DNA from: Chitinophaga pinensis
GTDB lineage: Bacteria > Bacteroidota > Bacteroidia > B-17B0 > Aurantibacillaceae
Reading direction: 5' to 3'
Assembly (NCBI GenBank): GCA_945860225.1
Contig: CAMAPT010000004.1
Location: 62,001 to 126,000 of the forward strand
DNA: 64,000 nucleotides
This document shows, one piece after another, positions 26,731 through 35,451 of the stretch (within the stretch, counting starts at the first letter, position 1; each line of letters begins with the position of its first letter). The notes under the pieces are model-generated. The model had not been told where the DNA came from and did not search any database. It saw only the letters and a program-made list of their open reading frames with translations. The position numbers and the translations under genes were made by a program.

Positions 26731-28194
26731 TTAGTAATAAGTAGCTCTTCTAACTTCTGCAATATGCTTAGAGAAACGAATAACCTGACGGGTATAACCA
26801 TATTCGTTATCATACCAAACATATAATACGATGCTTTTTTTATCAGGAGATATAATAGTAGCATTACTATCATAAACAGAAGGGCATGGATTACCAATAA
26901 CATCAGAAGAAACTAATTCATTACTGAAAGCGTATTGAATTTGCTCAACTAAAGCTCCATTTAAGGCATATTTTCGGATGATTTCGTTTACCTCATCACG
27001 ACTTACTTCTTTTTTGATATTTAAATTTAAAATAGCTAATGATACATTTGGAGTTGGTACACGAACTGAATTCGCAGTGAATTTTCCGGCTAAATGAGGT
27101 AATACTTTTTTCAATGCGCTTTCAGCACCTGTTTCTGTAATAACCATATTTAATGCAGCTGAACGTCCACGACGGTATTTTTTATGGTAATTATCTAATA
27201 AATTTTGGTCGTTAGTGTAAGAATGAACGGTCTCAATATGACCTTTGTCTATTCCAAATTCTTTGTCAATCACAAAAAGAATAGGCATAATAGCATTTGT
27301 TGTACAAGATGCGGCCGAGAAAATTTGTTGGTTTTTTAAATCAACGGTTTCATGATTAACACCATGAACAACATTTGGTACGTTTCCTTTTGCAGGTGCT
27401 GTTAACAATACTTTAGAAATTCCTTTTGCTTTTAAGTGACGGCTCAATTCAACATCATCTCTAAAAACACCAGTATTATCGATTAATAAAGCATCATGAA
27501 TACCGTATGCTGTGTAATCAACGTCTTCAGGATTTTTAGCATCAATCATATGAACAGTATGGCCGTTAATAATTAAGGCTTTATTTTCTAAGTCCTCAAT
27601 CACGGTTCCAGGGAAATTACCATGTACAGAGTCTGTACGTAATAAATCAGCTCGTTTAATAATATCTTCGTTACTACTTCCGCGGGTTACAATAGCGCGT
27701 AAACGTAATTGTTCGCCTTTACCGGCTTGAGAAATTAATTCTCTAGCAGCTAAACGTCCAATACGTCCAAAACCAAATAATACCACATCTTTTGGAGTGA
27801 TAGAAGATTTTACACCGATTAATGTATTTAATTTTGCTCCAACAAATTCAGCAACTGTTTTATAATTAGCTTTTTCTTGTTGATATTCATAAGCAAGTTT
27901 ACCAATATCAATACGAGATGGGCATGCATTTGAATGATAAATTTCCTGCGCTATAGTTAAGGTATCATTTACAGAAATTGTTTTTTTAACAATGTTTTTT
28001 GCATAAAGGTGCAAGTTCATAATTTCACTTACGCTCCGGTCAACTAATTGATTTCTGAATAAAATCAATTCGATTGATTTTTCAAACCCTAATTTTCCAA
28101 TGGTTCCAATTAATTCAATTGCTGCTTTTTCTTGAACGATCCAATCGTTTAATTGAGTTTCGTAAGCTAGATTTGCTGTTTCTGTGGTTTGCAT
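26731..28194 (-). CDS. gap: Glyceraldehyde-3-phosphate dehydrogenase with N-terminal extension
   Basis: Catalyses the phosphorylating oxidation of glyceraldehyde-3-phosphate. It has 487 residues instead of the usual 330-340. The catalytic core starts near 135 with the dinucleotide-binding GFGRIGR at 141-147. The active-site Cys297 lies in SAASCTTN, the catalytic His in ETVHSYTNDQ, and VRVPTPNVS and WYDNEYGY follow. The first 130 residues are a predicted helical domain not found in standard GAPDH. After the second beta strand the usual Asp that holds NAD ribose is replaced by TRGSSNED, so NADP use is possible. An anabolic (gluconeogenic) role is a reasonable guess. Confidence 0.92.
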   Translation of the reverse strand: MQTTETANLAYETQLNDWIVQEKAAIELIGTIGKLGFEKSIELILFRNQLVDRSVSEIMNLHLYAKNIVKKTISVNDTLTIAQEIYHSNACPSRIDIGKLAYEYQQEKANYKTVAEFVGAKLNTLIGVKSSITPKDVVLFGFGRIGRLAARELISQAGKGEQLRLRAIVTRGSSNEDIIKRADLLRTDSVHGNFPGTVIEDLENKALIINGHTVHMIDAKNPEDVDYTAYGIHDALLIDNTGVFRDDVELSRHLKAKGISKVLLTAPAKGNVPNVVHGVNHETVDLKNQQIFSAASCTTNAIMPILFVIDKEFGIDKGHIETVHSYTNDQNLLDNYHKKYRRGRSAALNMVITETGAESALKKVLPHLAGKFTANSVRVPTPNVSLAILNLNIKKEVSRDEVNEIIRKYALNGALVEQIQYAFSNELVSSDVIGNPCPSVYDSNATIISPDKKSIVLYVWYDNEYGYTRQVIRFSKHIAEVRRATYY

Positions 28195-28274
28195 TTTCTC
28201 TATTTTTTACTGTGATGTTTGTTTTAAATTAAGCTTTTAATTTTTAAATCATTTTGTGTCTTAATGATCAATAT

Positions 28275-28967
28275 TTAGTCTTCGTCATTAGTTTGCATCG
28301 CATAATCATCATCTAATTCCATTTCATCTTCTTCACTCGAAAATTCCTCTTCTTCATCTGCTAAATCTTCTCCTTCTTCACCCTCTAAATGATTTAAATC
28401 GCCCTCGTCAATACCGGTTGTGTCATTTTTTATAGCCTGATAAATTTCACTCTCATCAACTACTTCAGGATCATGTAACATGCCTGCCATTAGTTGATCA
28501 GGAGTTAATTCTCCTTTTGCCATTTGAGTTTGTTTATATTGTTTTGGAGCATTTCCAATCGATCTCACACAAATAGGATAGTTACCTTTTGGATTGTCGG
28601 GTAAAATTTTCATTAATTCAATACAAAAGGCCCATTTAACAGACGGATCAAAAACATACATAAATCGTTGACGAGGATTATCAATGTATTTGGCAATTTT
28701 TGTTTTAGACATTAAATTTTTTGGCGACACCTTGAGTCTAATCTCCTCTTTATCTAATGGTAAATCCTCTTCTCTTAAAGTGATTTCTTGATGCTTTCTC
28801 CAATAATCATCGCTTACAAAAAAAGATGCAGCGTGTTTTTTATCGAATTTATAAGCATCTTGAATAATATTATGAAAATCATCAAAAGTTTGTCCAGATA
28901 ATATTTCAATTTCCCTGTAAATATCTTCGTTATCTTCAATAAAAATTTTGAATTTATATACTGCCAT
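28275..28967 (-). CDS. PRiA4_ORF3-like protein (IS1096 passenger TnpR-like family)
   Basis: A 230-residue cytoplasmic protein. The N-terminal two thirds match the plasmid pRiA4b ORF-3-like fold in outline: YKFKIFIEDNEDIYREIEILSGQTFDDFHNIIQDAYKFD, with HAASFFVSDDYWRK following. The C-terminal 60 residues are extremely acidic (EEGEDLADEEEEFSSEEDEMELDDDYA) and probably disordered. The family name comes from a transposon, but here no transposase or inverted repeats are adjacent. It is followed by a short hypothetical gene and the Hbd gene upstream in the same direction (15-base gap to the first). Function unknown. Confidence 0.7.
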   Translation of the reverse strand: MAVYKFKIFIEDNEDIYREIEILSGQTFDDFHNIIQDAYKFDKKHAASFFVSDDYWRKHQEITLREEDLPLDKEEIRLKVSPKNLMSKTKIAKYIDNPRQRFMYVFDPSVKWAFCIELMKILPDNPKGNYPICVRSIGNAPKQYKQTQMAKGELTPDQLMAGMLHDPEVVDESEIYQAIKNDTTGIDEGDLNHLEGEEGEDLADEEEEFSSEEDEMELDDDYAMQTNDED

Positions 28968-28982
28968 AGTTGAATTAACTTG

Positions 28983-29441
28983 TTAATTAATTTTTGTTAC
29001 AATTGCATTATTTCCATTAAAATTAAAACTCCATCCTTGCTCAAAAATTTTTGGCAAATATCGTTTATATAATTTTAATCTTCCATTTCCATTTGATTTA
29101 TTTTTTTGTAGTAAGCTTTCGGTTATTTTTTCATCATCCTTCTCCTTGTCAATGGCATAAAATTCATAAATATTTACTTTTGAATGCTGTAACATAAAGT
29201 CTTTTACTATAACTACAATTGTGTTCATGACTCTATAAACTTCTCCTTTGTTGGTTGCAATGTATTCTTCTCCATCAAATTCATCGTTTATAACCCCAAA
29301 TACAATTAAGACATGTAAAATATTATCTTTTCTTCGTCCAAATCTTACCTCATATCTTAAGTTGGCTGTTGTATTAAAAAAATACTGCCCCGAACTTTTT
29401 ATAGGAGGGTATTCAATAGGAAATATAATTACATTTGCCAC
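28983..29441 (-). CDS. Hypothetical protein, unknown function
   Basis: A 152-residue soluble protein with an alternating beta and helix pattern (ANVIIFPIEYPPIKSSGQYFF, YRVMNTIVVIVKDFML, VNIYEFYAI). The arrangement (VIATNKGEVYRVMNTI followed by IYEFYAI and RLKLYKRYLPKI) is faintly like small DUF6934-type proteins of Bacteroidota, but this is a weak impression. It sits 4 bases downstream of the Hbd stop-start junction and 15 bases upstream of the pRiA4-like gene, so the three are likely one transcript. No signal peptide or transmembrane segment. Confidence 0.6.
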   Translation of the reverse strand: MANVIIFPIEYPPIKSSGQYFFNTTANLRYEVRFGRRKDNILHVLIVFGVINDEFDGEEYIATNKGEVYRVMNTIVVIVKDFMLQHSKVNIYEFYAIDKEKDDEKITESLLQKNKSNGNGRLKLYKRYLPKIFEQGWSFNFNGNNAIVTKIN

Positions 29442-29445
29442 TAAT

Positions 29446-30357
29446 TTAAGCTAAAACCTGACTGGTATGTTTTTTAAATCTTTCAGCTAAAACTAAGTCT
29501 TTAGTACCGTTCGAATAGTCATAAAATCCTTTTCCACTCTTAACACCAAGATGCCCTGCAGTTACCATATTAACTAATAAAGGACAAGGCGCATATTTTG
29601 GATTCCCAAATCCATCTTGTAATACTCTAAGTATATTTAAACAAACATCTAAACCTATAAAGTCTGCTAATTGTAAAGGTCCCATTGGATGAGCCATACC
29701 TAATTTCATTACCGTATCAATTTCTTCAACACCAGCAACTCCTTCATATAAAGTGATTATTGCTTCATTAATCATTGGCATTAAAATTTTATTAGCAACA
29801 AAACCAGGATAATCATTTACTTCTACAGGTATTTTGTTAAGCTTTTTCGAGGTTTCCATAATCAGATTACAAACCTCATTACTAGTAGAATATCCTCTTA
29901 TAACCTCTATCAATTTCATAACAGGAACCGGATTCATAAAATGCATACCAATCACTTTATCGGCGCGTTTGGTGGCAGCCGCAATCTGTGTAATAGAAAT
30001 AGAGGAAGTATTACTTGCTAAAATTGTATTTGGAGGACAAATTTCATCTAATTGCTTAAAAATGGATAATTTAATATTAATATTTTCACTGGCAGCTTCT
30101 ACAACTAAATCAGCATTTTTAACACAATCCTCTAATTTTGTGAAAGTTTTTATATTCCCCAAGGTGGTTAATTTGTCAGATTCTGTTACAGTTCCTTTTG
30201 TAATTTGCCTATCAATATTTTTAGCGATGGTAGCCAACGCTTTTTGCAGAGCAGTTTCGCTAATATCTACAAGGCTAACGGAATAACCATACTGAGCAAA
30301 CACATGGGCTATACCGTTTCCCATTGTTCCGCTTCCTATAACTGTAATGTTTTTCAT
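29446..30357 (-). CDS. hbd: 3-hydroxybutyryl-CoA dehydrogenase
   Basis: NAD(P)-dependent oxidoreductase that interconverts 3-hydroxyacyl-CoA and 3-oxoacyl-CoA in the cytoplasm. The 303-residue protein begins with the dinucleotide motif IGSGTMGNGIAHVFA and has the conserved SNTSSISI and the active-site region GMHFMNPVPVMKLIEV (catalytic His). The C-terminal domain shows YPGFVANKILMPMINEA and GPLQLADFIGLD. It is the first gene of a three-gene run with two small unknown proteins. A role in fatty-acid or branched-chain amino-acid breakdown is inferred; an acyl-CoA dehydrogenase gene is elsewhere in the window. Confidence 0.95.
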   Translation of the reverse strand: MKNITVIGSGTMGNGIAHVFAQYGYSVSLVDISETALQKALATIAKNIDRQITKGTVTESDKLTTLGNIKTFTKLEDCVKNADLVVEAASENINIKLSIFKQLDEICPPNTILASNTSSISITQIAAATKRADKVIGMHFMNPVPVMKLIEVIRGYSTSNEVCNLIMETSKKLNKIPVEVNDYPGFVANKILMPMINEAIITLYEGVAGVEEIDTVMKLGMAHPMGPLQLADFIGLDVCLNILRVLQDGFGNPKYAPCPLLVNMVTAGHLGVKSGKGFYDYSNGTKDLVLAERFKKHTSQVLA

Positions 30358-30556
30358 GTTTATTTGGATTTAAAGTAGATTTATTTTCTTCTAAATTGTA
30401 AAGCTAAAACGTATAGTTCATAAATACAAATTGAGTTTTAAACCATTGAATGAAGTGTATTTAATAACTTAAATATAAAGAAATATATACATTGAATTTA
30501 AGGCATTCAATGATTTTTTGGTGATATAAGAATTTAAATATAGATTTCGAATTGAT

Positions 30557-30593
30557 AAAAAAGCCCTTGCATTAATAATACAAGGGCTTTTTT
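30557..30593 (-). terminator. Rho-independent terminator after accD
   Basis: A perfect 13-bp stem (30557-30569 with 30581-30593) with an 11-base loop lies 17 bases past the accD stop. A/T runs on both flanks would allow it to act in either direction. The remaining 30358-30556 gap shows no gene. Confidence 0.9.
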
Positions 30594-30610
30594 TTTAGTC
30601 ATTAACATCA

Positions 30611-31456
30611 TCAATGTTTGAACATGTGCAATAAGGTACCTAATTTATTTTTTAATTCAGTTCTTGGTATAATTTTATCCAGAAAACCATGTTCTAATAC
30701 AAATTCAGCTGTTTGAAAACCTTTTGGTAAATCTTTTCCAATGGTTTCTTTTACAACACGCGGACCTGCAAAACCAATTAATGCACCTGGTTCAGATAAA
30801 TTTAAATCACCCAGCATTGCATAACTTGCTGTAACACCTCCTGTGGTTGGGTCTGTGCATAAAGATATGTAGGGTATTCCTGCTTTATCTAATAAAGATA
30901 GTTTTGCGGATGTTTTAGCCATTTGCATTAATGAAAACGCAGCTTCCATCATACGAGCACCTCCTGATTTAGAAATAATCAATAAAGGTGTTTTTGTTTT
31001 TATACAAAAGTCAATAGACCTAGAAATTTTTTCTCCCACTACACTTCCCATCGAGCCACCAATAAAACTAAAATCCATGCAGCAAATAACTAAATCATGA
31101 CCATTGACTTTACCATAGCCACTTCTCAAAGCATCTTTCAGACCAGACTTTTTGATTGTATCAGTTAATCTATCCGAATACTTTTTAGTATCCTTAAAAT
31201 CAAGGGGATCACCACTTACTAAATTTTCGTGAAGTTCAGTAAATTGATTGTTATCAAAAATAATTTCAAAATATTCTTCACTGCCTATTTTTTCGTGATA
31301 TCCACAATCTGAACAAACATACTGATTAACCTTGTGCTCTTGTGCAGTATGTATTTTTTTGCAAGACGGACATTTATACCACAATCCCTCAGGTGTTTCT
31401 TTTTTTTCAGTTGTGGTAGTTGTGATACCCTCTTTTAATCGTTTAAACCAACCCAT
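30611..31456 (-). CDS. accD: Acetyl-CoA carboxylase carboxyltransferase subunit beta
   Basis: Transfers the carboxyl group from biotin to acetyl-CoA to form malonyl-CoA, the first step of fatty-acid synthesis. The 281-residue protein has the four-Cys zinc ribbon near residues 29-51 (CPSC and CSDCGYHE), typical of AccD, and then the crotonase-type core. [36 protein letters not shown]-like and [19 protein letters not shown] are visible. accA is not in the window. It is preceded by class I aldolase on the same strand with an 80-base gap. FabD for the next step lies at 58.5 kb. Confidence 0.95.
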   Translation of the reverse strand: MGWFKRLKEGITTTTTEKKETPEGLWYKCPSCKKIHTAQEHKVNQYVCSDCGYHEKIGSEEYFEIIFDNNQFTELHENLVSGDPLDFKDTKKYSDRLTDTIKKSGLKDALRSGYGKVNGHDLVICCMDFSFIGGSMGSVVGEKISRSIDFCIKTKTPLLIISKSGGARMMEAAFSLMQMAKTSAKLSLLDKAGIPYISLCTDPTTGGVTASYAMLGDLNLSEPGALIGFAGPRVVKETIGKDLPKGFQTAEFVLEHGFLDKIIPRTELKNKLGTLLHMFKH

Positions 31457-31535
31457 TTTTATAAAATTAATTTTTAAGGAATAAGATTTGAAATTTTAAA
31501 AACTCTGAGTTCTAAATTCTTAAATCTAAAATTGA

Positions 31536-32588
31536 TTAAGCTATTGTAATGGTTTTATCCAAATACACATCTTGAATTGTATTTAATAACTCAACACCTT
31601 CCTTCATTGGTTTTTGAAATGCCTTACGACCAGATATTAAACCTTGTCCACCACCACGTTTGTTGATTACTGCCGTTGTAACAGCTTCTGCTAAATCAGA
31701 AGCTCCTTTACTTTCGCCACCACTATTAATCAATCCAATTTTACCCATATAACAGTTAGCCACTTGATAGCGACATAAATCGATAGGATGGTCAGTTGTT
31801 AATTCAGAATAAACTTTAGGATTTGTTTTACCATAATTCAGAGCAGTATATCCACCATTTTTATCAGACATTTTTTGTTTGATAATGTCTGCTTGTATTG
31901 TTACTCCTAAATGGTTTGCTTGAGATGATAAATCTGCAGCTGTATGATAATCAATGCCATCTTTTTTGAAAGCACTATTTCTAGTGTAGCACCATAAAAT
32001 AGTTGCCATACCTAACTGATGAGCTCTTTCAAAAGCTTGAGCTACTTCAACAATTTGACGTCCGGATTCAGGTGACCCAAAATAAATTGTAGCACCAACA
32101 GCTACCGCACCCATATTATAAGCGTCTTCAACAGTTCCGAACATAATTTGGTCAAATTTATTAGGATAAGAAATAAATTCATTATGATTAATTTTTACAA
32201 CGAACGGAATTTTATGCGCATATTTTCTGGCAACTGAAGCTAAAACCCCAAAAGTAGAAGCAACGGCATTGCAACCACCTTCAATAGCTAATTTTACAAT
32301 ATTTTCGCTATCAAAATATATTGGATTTGGAGCAAAAGATGCACCTGCACTATGCTCTATGCCTTGGTCAACTGGAAGAATACTCATATATCCGGTATTC
32401 GCTAATCTGCCTGTTCCGTATAGTTGAGAAAGGCTTCTTAATACCTGAGGATTTCTGTTGCTATATACAAATGTTTGATCGATAAACCCGGGAGTTGGTA
32501 TTACGATATTGTCTTTTGAAATGGTTTTACAAGTATGATTTAATAAACTATCTGCTTGCGCTCCTAATAAATCGGTGATTTTAGACAT
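31536..32588 (-). CDS. fbaB: Class I fructose-bisphosphate aldolase
   Basis: DhnA/FbaB-type Schiff-base aldolase that cleaves or forms fructose-1,6-bisphosphate. The 350-residue protein has [28 protein letters not shown], the [10 protein letters not shown] block, [10 protein letters not shown] and the phosphate-binding end [14 protein letters not shown] and [15 protein letters not shown]. The frame extends upstream to 32627, but the [13 protein letters not shown] leader is not family-like and the ATG at 32588 ([10 protein letters not shown]) is the better start. Together with the GAPDH and PGM genes of the window it covers part of the glycolysis/gluconeogenesis path. Confidence 0.93.
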   Translation of the reverse strand: MSKITDLLGAQADSLLNHTCKTISKDNIVIPTPGFIDQTFVYSNRNPQVLRSLSQLYGTGRLANTGYMSILPVDQGIEHSAGASFAPNPIYFDSENIVKLAIEGGCNAVASTFGVLASVARKYAHKIPFVVKINHNEFISYPNKFDQIMFGTVEDAYNMGAVAVGATIYFGSPESGRQIVEVAQAFERAHQLGMATILWCYTRNSAFKKDGIDYHTAADLSSQANHLGVTIQADIIKQKMSDKNGGYTALNYGKTNPKVYSELTTDHPIDLCRYQVANCYMGKIGLINSGGESKGASDLAEAVTTAVINKRGGGQGLISGRKAFQKPMKEGVELLNTIQDVYLDKTITIA

Positions 32589-32639
32589 ATTATTTTTTTT
32601 AAGTTGACAAAAATAATTAAAATGCAATCAAAGTTCATA

Positions 32640-32667
32640 AAAAAAACCCTGAGTTTTCAGGGTTTTT
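32640..32667 (-). terminator. Rho-independent terminator after siaC
   Basis: A perfect 12-bp stem (32640-32651 with 32656-32667) and a 4-base loop lie 21 bases past the siaC stop, with A and T runs at both ends. It separates the siaBC unit from the aldolase gene. Confidence 0.9.
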
Positions 32668-32688
32668 TAAACAAATTTTGAATGAAAA

Positions 32689-33069
32689 TTACTCAGCTAC
32701 TTGTACCATTTTGAATGGCACATTGATAATTGCTTGATAATCTTCTCCAGCTTCTAACATATCTTCATCATCTTCTTCATAATGCCAATTAATGGTAACT
32801 GCACTTCCTCCTTTGTGAATACCTTCTAATTTCTTAAAAACATCCAAAATACATTTAGATGAACTAGTATTAAAGTATTCTAATTGAATATTTACAGTTG
32901 TTTCAGGTTTAGTAACTGTAGAGTATTTATCTAATGCATCAATAAGGGGCTTATAAAATTCAATAGAATTTTCAGGAATAGAACGTCCTTTAATTTCTAA
33001 TATACCAGCTTGAATATCAAATGATATAGTTGGTGTTTTTGGAGTACCTTCGATAGCGTATTTTTCCAT
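32689..33069 (-). CDS. siaC: SiaC family regulatory phosphoprotein (DUF1987)
   Basis: A 126-residue protein with the full DUF1987 pattern: ISFDIQAGILEIKGRSIPEN, then FYKPLIDALDKY and LEYFNTSSSKCILDVFKKLE. In Pseudomonas aeruginosa SiaC is phosphorylated by SiaB on Thr68 and in its free form binds a diguanylate cyclase. Here Thr68 falls exactly in YFNTSS, so the phospho-site is kept. It follows the SiaB gene by 6 bases. No SiaD cyclase or SiaA phosphatase is next to it, so the output target here is unknown. The terminal strong hairpin marks the end of the operon. Confidence 0.92.
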   Translation of the reverse strand: MEKYAIEGTPKTPTISFDIQAGILEIKGRSIPENSIEFYKPLIDALDKYSTVTKPETTVNIQLEYFNTSSSKCILDVFKKLEGIHKGGSAVTINWHYEEDDEDMLEAGEDYQAIINVPFKMVQVAE

Positions 33070-33075
33070 TTTATA

Positions 33076-33630
33076 TTAATTTAATTGTTTTTGGGTAATT
33101 CTAATTATTAGTGTAAAGAAAGAAACTTTATTGTCAATTTCCAAAAAATTATATTCCAATTTTTCACCAGTTTTTCGCGCTATATCAATCACACCTAAAC
33201 CTCCACCACCTTTTAACGACATTTCTCCATTGTTTAAAACGGATTTATAATACTCTTTTAATTCTTCTTTAGTTAACGAATTTACTTCATCTAAACGGGA
33301 TTTTAATCCATGAATATTTTCACTTAAAATATAATTACCAGTAATAATATTGTATACTTTATCATTTTTGGCAATCATAAAAATTGCACTTCGGTTTTTG
33401 TCGCCTTTTTCGTCGGTTGTATCATCCATGTGATGATAAAGATTTTGCAAGCATTCTACCAAAACATTATACACTTTCTTTTTAATTTTTGGCTCTTCCT
33501 GCATACTATCCAATTTATTTTCCATAATATGAAGAATCGATGTTAGTAATTCGGACGTTATATCACCTTTAAAGGACAAAAGAATGTTATTCTTGTCCAT
33601 GTTTTGGTATATATTGAATGCATCAATCAT
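33076..33630 (-). CDS. siaB: SiaB family protein kinase
   Basis: A 184-residue GHKL-like kinase of the SiaB/DUF6272 family. It has an N-box-like VYNVLVECLQNLYHH around 53-67 (Glu59, Asn63) and a glycine-rich ATP-binding loop GGGGLGVIDIARK at 141-153. In the known system it phosphorylates the small protein SiaC encoded next door, as a switch in biofilm or aggregation control. The coupling (6 bases) to siaC is the same as in other Bacteroidota. An alternative start is the Met at residue 11. The upstream gene is a lipoprotein gene 20 bases away. Confidence 0.9.
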   Translation of the reverse strand: MIDAFNIYQNMDKNNILLSFKGDITSELLTSILHIMENKLDSMQEEPKIKKKVYNVLVECLQNLYHHMDDTTDEKGDKNRSAIFMIAKNDKVYNIITGNYILSENIHGLKSRLDEVNSLTKEELKEYYKSVLNNGEMSLKGGGGLGVIDIARKTGEKLEYNFLEIDNKVSFFTLIIRITQKQLN

Positions 33631-33650
33631 ATCTATTGGTAAAAATAAAA

Positions 33651-34532
33651 TTAATTCAGTTTAAAACCAATAGTATTTCCATTTAACGTATATTTTGCTT
33701 TATCGTCGCAAGAATTGTTGCCAAAATCAATGATTCTGGTTTCTAATCCCTGAGGTGTTAATTCTAAAACTCCAGAACTAATCCATCTGCAATTAGATTT
33801 TTTCACCAAAGAATTTTTAATGGTAGCCGTAAATAATTTATTTTCTCTGTTTTTTCCATTAGAATTTCCGGATATTAAAATCACATCGTCAGTTTGATTG
33901 TTTTTGGTTGTATAACCTTCGGTTTGTTCTAAAGAATTTGAACATTCAAAATCAATAATCCAAGAACCGTTAGTGCAATGTCCATCAGTAACTTGTACGC
34001 TGTATTTTAAAGAATCAGTTCTTGTTAATACAATTTTTCCAGAATAATTTAGATCATCAATTTTATAGTTTTTTAGTTTAATAATTATTGGATGATTCAA
34101 TACCACCCATCTTTTGGAAGATGTAATGGAAATGATGCCTTTTTTAATAGATTGACCATCTGAACTTAAACATCCTGCTCCATAATCAAACTCAAAAGTT
34201 ACTGCTCCATTATCATAAAAACCATCATGGTTTTTATCAATTGTATCGTTCATGCTAGGAGTAATAGTAGGATTCCCTAACGCACCTAAAATCGACCAAT
34301 TTTCGCATACTGAAGTTGATTTTTTAAGTCCCATGAAATGAGAAGCATTGGCATTAATATCAGAAATTATTCCCATGAATCGATCTTCACACAATGCATT
34401 ATCTATTGCAGATTGCACCTCTGTATCTATTTCGGTTTTCTTTTTACAAGAATTCAGAATTATAAGTGCGAAAAACAAGCATAAACATAAAAAATTACTG
34501 TTTAGTCTTATTTTTAAGAAACGTTTAATCAT
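33651..34532 (-). CDS. Hypothetical lipoprotein
   Basis: A 293-residue lipoprotein with a signal peptide ending IILNSC (Cys29), followed by KKKTE. The mature region is mostly beta and contains repeated themes (YDNGAVTFEFDYGAGCLSSDG, KRWVVLNHPIIIKLKNYKIDDLNYSGKIV) of the kind found in several uncharacterised Bacteroidota surface lipoproteins. No enzymatic motif was recognised. It lies 20 bases upstream of siaB and could be co-transcribed with it, and 32 bases downstream of the RidA gene. Confidence 0.7.
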   Translation of the reverse strand: MIKRFLKIRLNSNFLCLCLFFALIILNSCKKKTEIDTEVQSAIDNALCEDRFMGIISDINANASHFMGLKKSTSVCENWSILGALGNPTITPSMNDTIDKNHDGFYDNGAVTFEFDYGAGCLSSDGQSIKKGIISITSSKRWVVLNHPIIIKLKNYKIDDLNYSGKIVLTRTDSLKYSVQVTDGHCTNGSWIIDFECSNSLEQTEGYTTKNNQTDDVILISGNSNGKNRENKLFTATIKNSLVKKSNCRWISSGVLELTPQGLETRIIDFGNNSCDDKAKYTLNGNTIGFKLN

Positions 34533-34564
34533 TGGGCTAAAAAAATATAAAATTCTTTATAAAA

Positions 34565-34951
34565 TTATTTTGCGGCTATAACAGAAATTTCGACATTAAC
34601 ATCCAAAGGTAATCTCGATACTTGCACTGTTTCTCTTGCAGGAAAATTTCCTGTGAAGAAAGAGCCATATACTTCATTCATTTCCGAAAATTGATTCATA
34701 TCTTTCATGAAAATAGTTGTTTTAACAACATGAGATAAATCCATACCTACTTCATTTAGTATAGCAGAAACATTTTCCATCACTTTTTTTGTTTCACTTT
34801 TAATGTCACTTAATGTTAGTTCTCCCGTTTTTGAATCTTTAGCTACTTGACCTGAAACGAATAATAAATTACCAGAAGCTGGAATAAGATTGGCATGACT
34901 ATAAGGACCGATTGGTTTTGGTGCATTTTCTGAGGTAATAACTGTTTTCAT
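34565..34951 (-). CDS. RidA family reactive-intermediate deaminase
   Basis: A 128-residue YjgF/RidA protein that hydrolyses reactive 2-aminoacrylate and related imines in the cytoplasm. The family features are complete: NAPKPIGPYSHAN, LLFVSGQVAKD, ENVSAILNEVGMDLSHVVKTTIFMKDM and the C-terminal signature FPARETVQVSRLPLDVNVEISVIA, which contains the catalytic Arg. The start at 34951 is the usual one (MKTVITSENAPKP). The neighbouring gene upstream runs the other way. Confidence 0.95.
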   Translation of the reverse strand: MKTVITSENAPKPIGPYSHANLIPASGNLLFVSGQVAKDSKTGELTLSDIKSETKKVMENVSAILNEVGMDLSHVVKTTIFMKDMNQFSEMNEVYGSFFTGNFPARETVQVSRLPLDVNVEISVIAAK

Positions 34952-35017
34952 ATTTTTAAGTTTATTTTATTAAAGACGGTAAATATATAGATTAAAGAAA
35001 TATGTAAGTTTGTTTTT

Positions 35018-35025
35018 TACTTTTG
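35018..35025 (+). promoter_or_regulatory. Candidate -7 promoter element next to a start codon
   Basis: TACTTTTG, an exact TAnnTTTG match, ends only 3 bases before the ATG at 35029. If used, the transcript would have almost no 5' leader. No -33 element with proper spacing is seen. Confidence 0.3.
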
Positions 35026-35028
35026 CCT

Positions 35029-35292
35029 ATGCTTTTACAAGATATTATTACTGAAATTAAAGATATAAAAAGAGACTTCATACATAAGGCTGCTTTTGAT
35101 ATTTATAATCTGCTCAATAATAATAAAAGCTTGTTATTGCGTAGTTTAAATGTCAGTGATTTTACTTTTTTATTAAATGCTTTTGAGAAATTAACGTATG
35201 CTAATCCTAAAGATTACCATACTAATAGTTATGAAAGAGAATTTGAAACTGCCTACAATTTATTGTTATTTTATCTCCAAAAAATCATTTAA
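35029..35292 (+). CDS. Small hypothetical protein
   Basis: An 87-residue mostly helical protein with no recognised family. It starts at the ATG at 35029; an upstream TTG at 35023 would add only MP. The sequence is a plausible globular helical domain (IITEIKDIKRDFIHKAAFDIYNLL; ERE FETAYNLLLFYL), with no signal peptide. It is the only open frame in the gap before YqeY and keeps a -7-like element just upstream. Real coding is likely but not proven. The 159 bases after it show no feature. Confidence 0.55.
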   Translation: MLLQDIITEIKDIKRDFIHKAAFDIYNLLNNNKSLLLRSLNVSDFTFLLNAFEKLTYANPKDYHTNSYEREFETAYNLLLFYLQKII

Positions 35293-35451
35293 TCGTTTAA
35301 AAATCTTATTTTGATAGGTTTTTATTTGATATATTCAGATGAAAAGATGTTTAATAATTTTTAATTTAAAATGGTCTGTCATTAAAAATCTTCCATAAAT
35401 TTGAATTTTAAGTTTTGAAATATAATTTTACTCCAAATAATCTAATTTAGT

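Noticed and set aside
28275-28967. Transposable element suggested by the family name of this protein
   Set aside because: No transposase, inverted repeats or target duplications flank it; the gene sits in a normal operon.
29834-30286. A 150-codon plus-strand frame antisense to hbd
   Set aside because: It lies wholly inside hbd on the opposite strand, with no family features. Long antisense frames are common opposite conserved genes.
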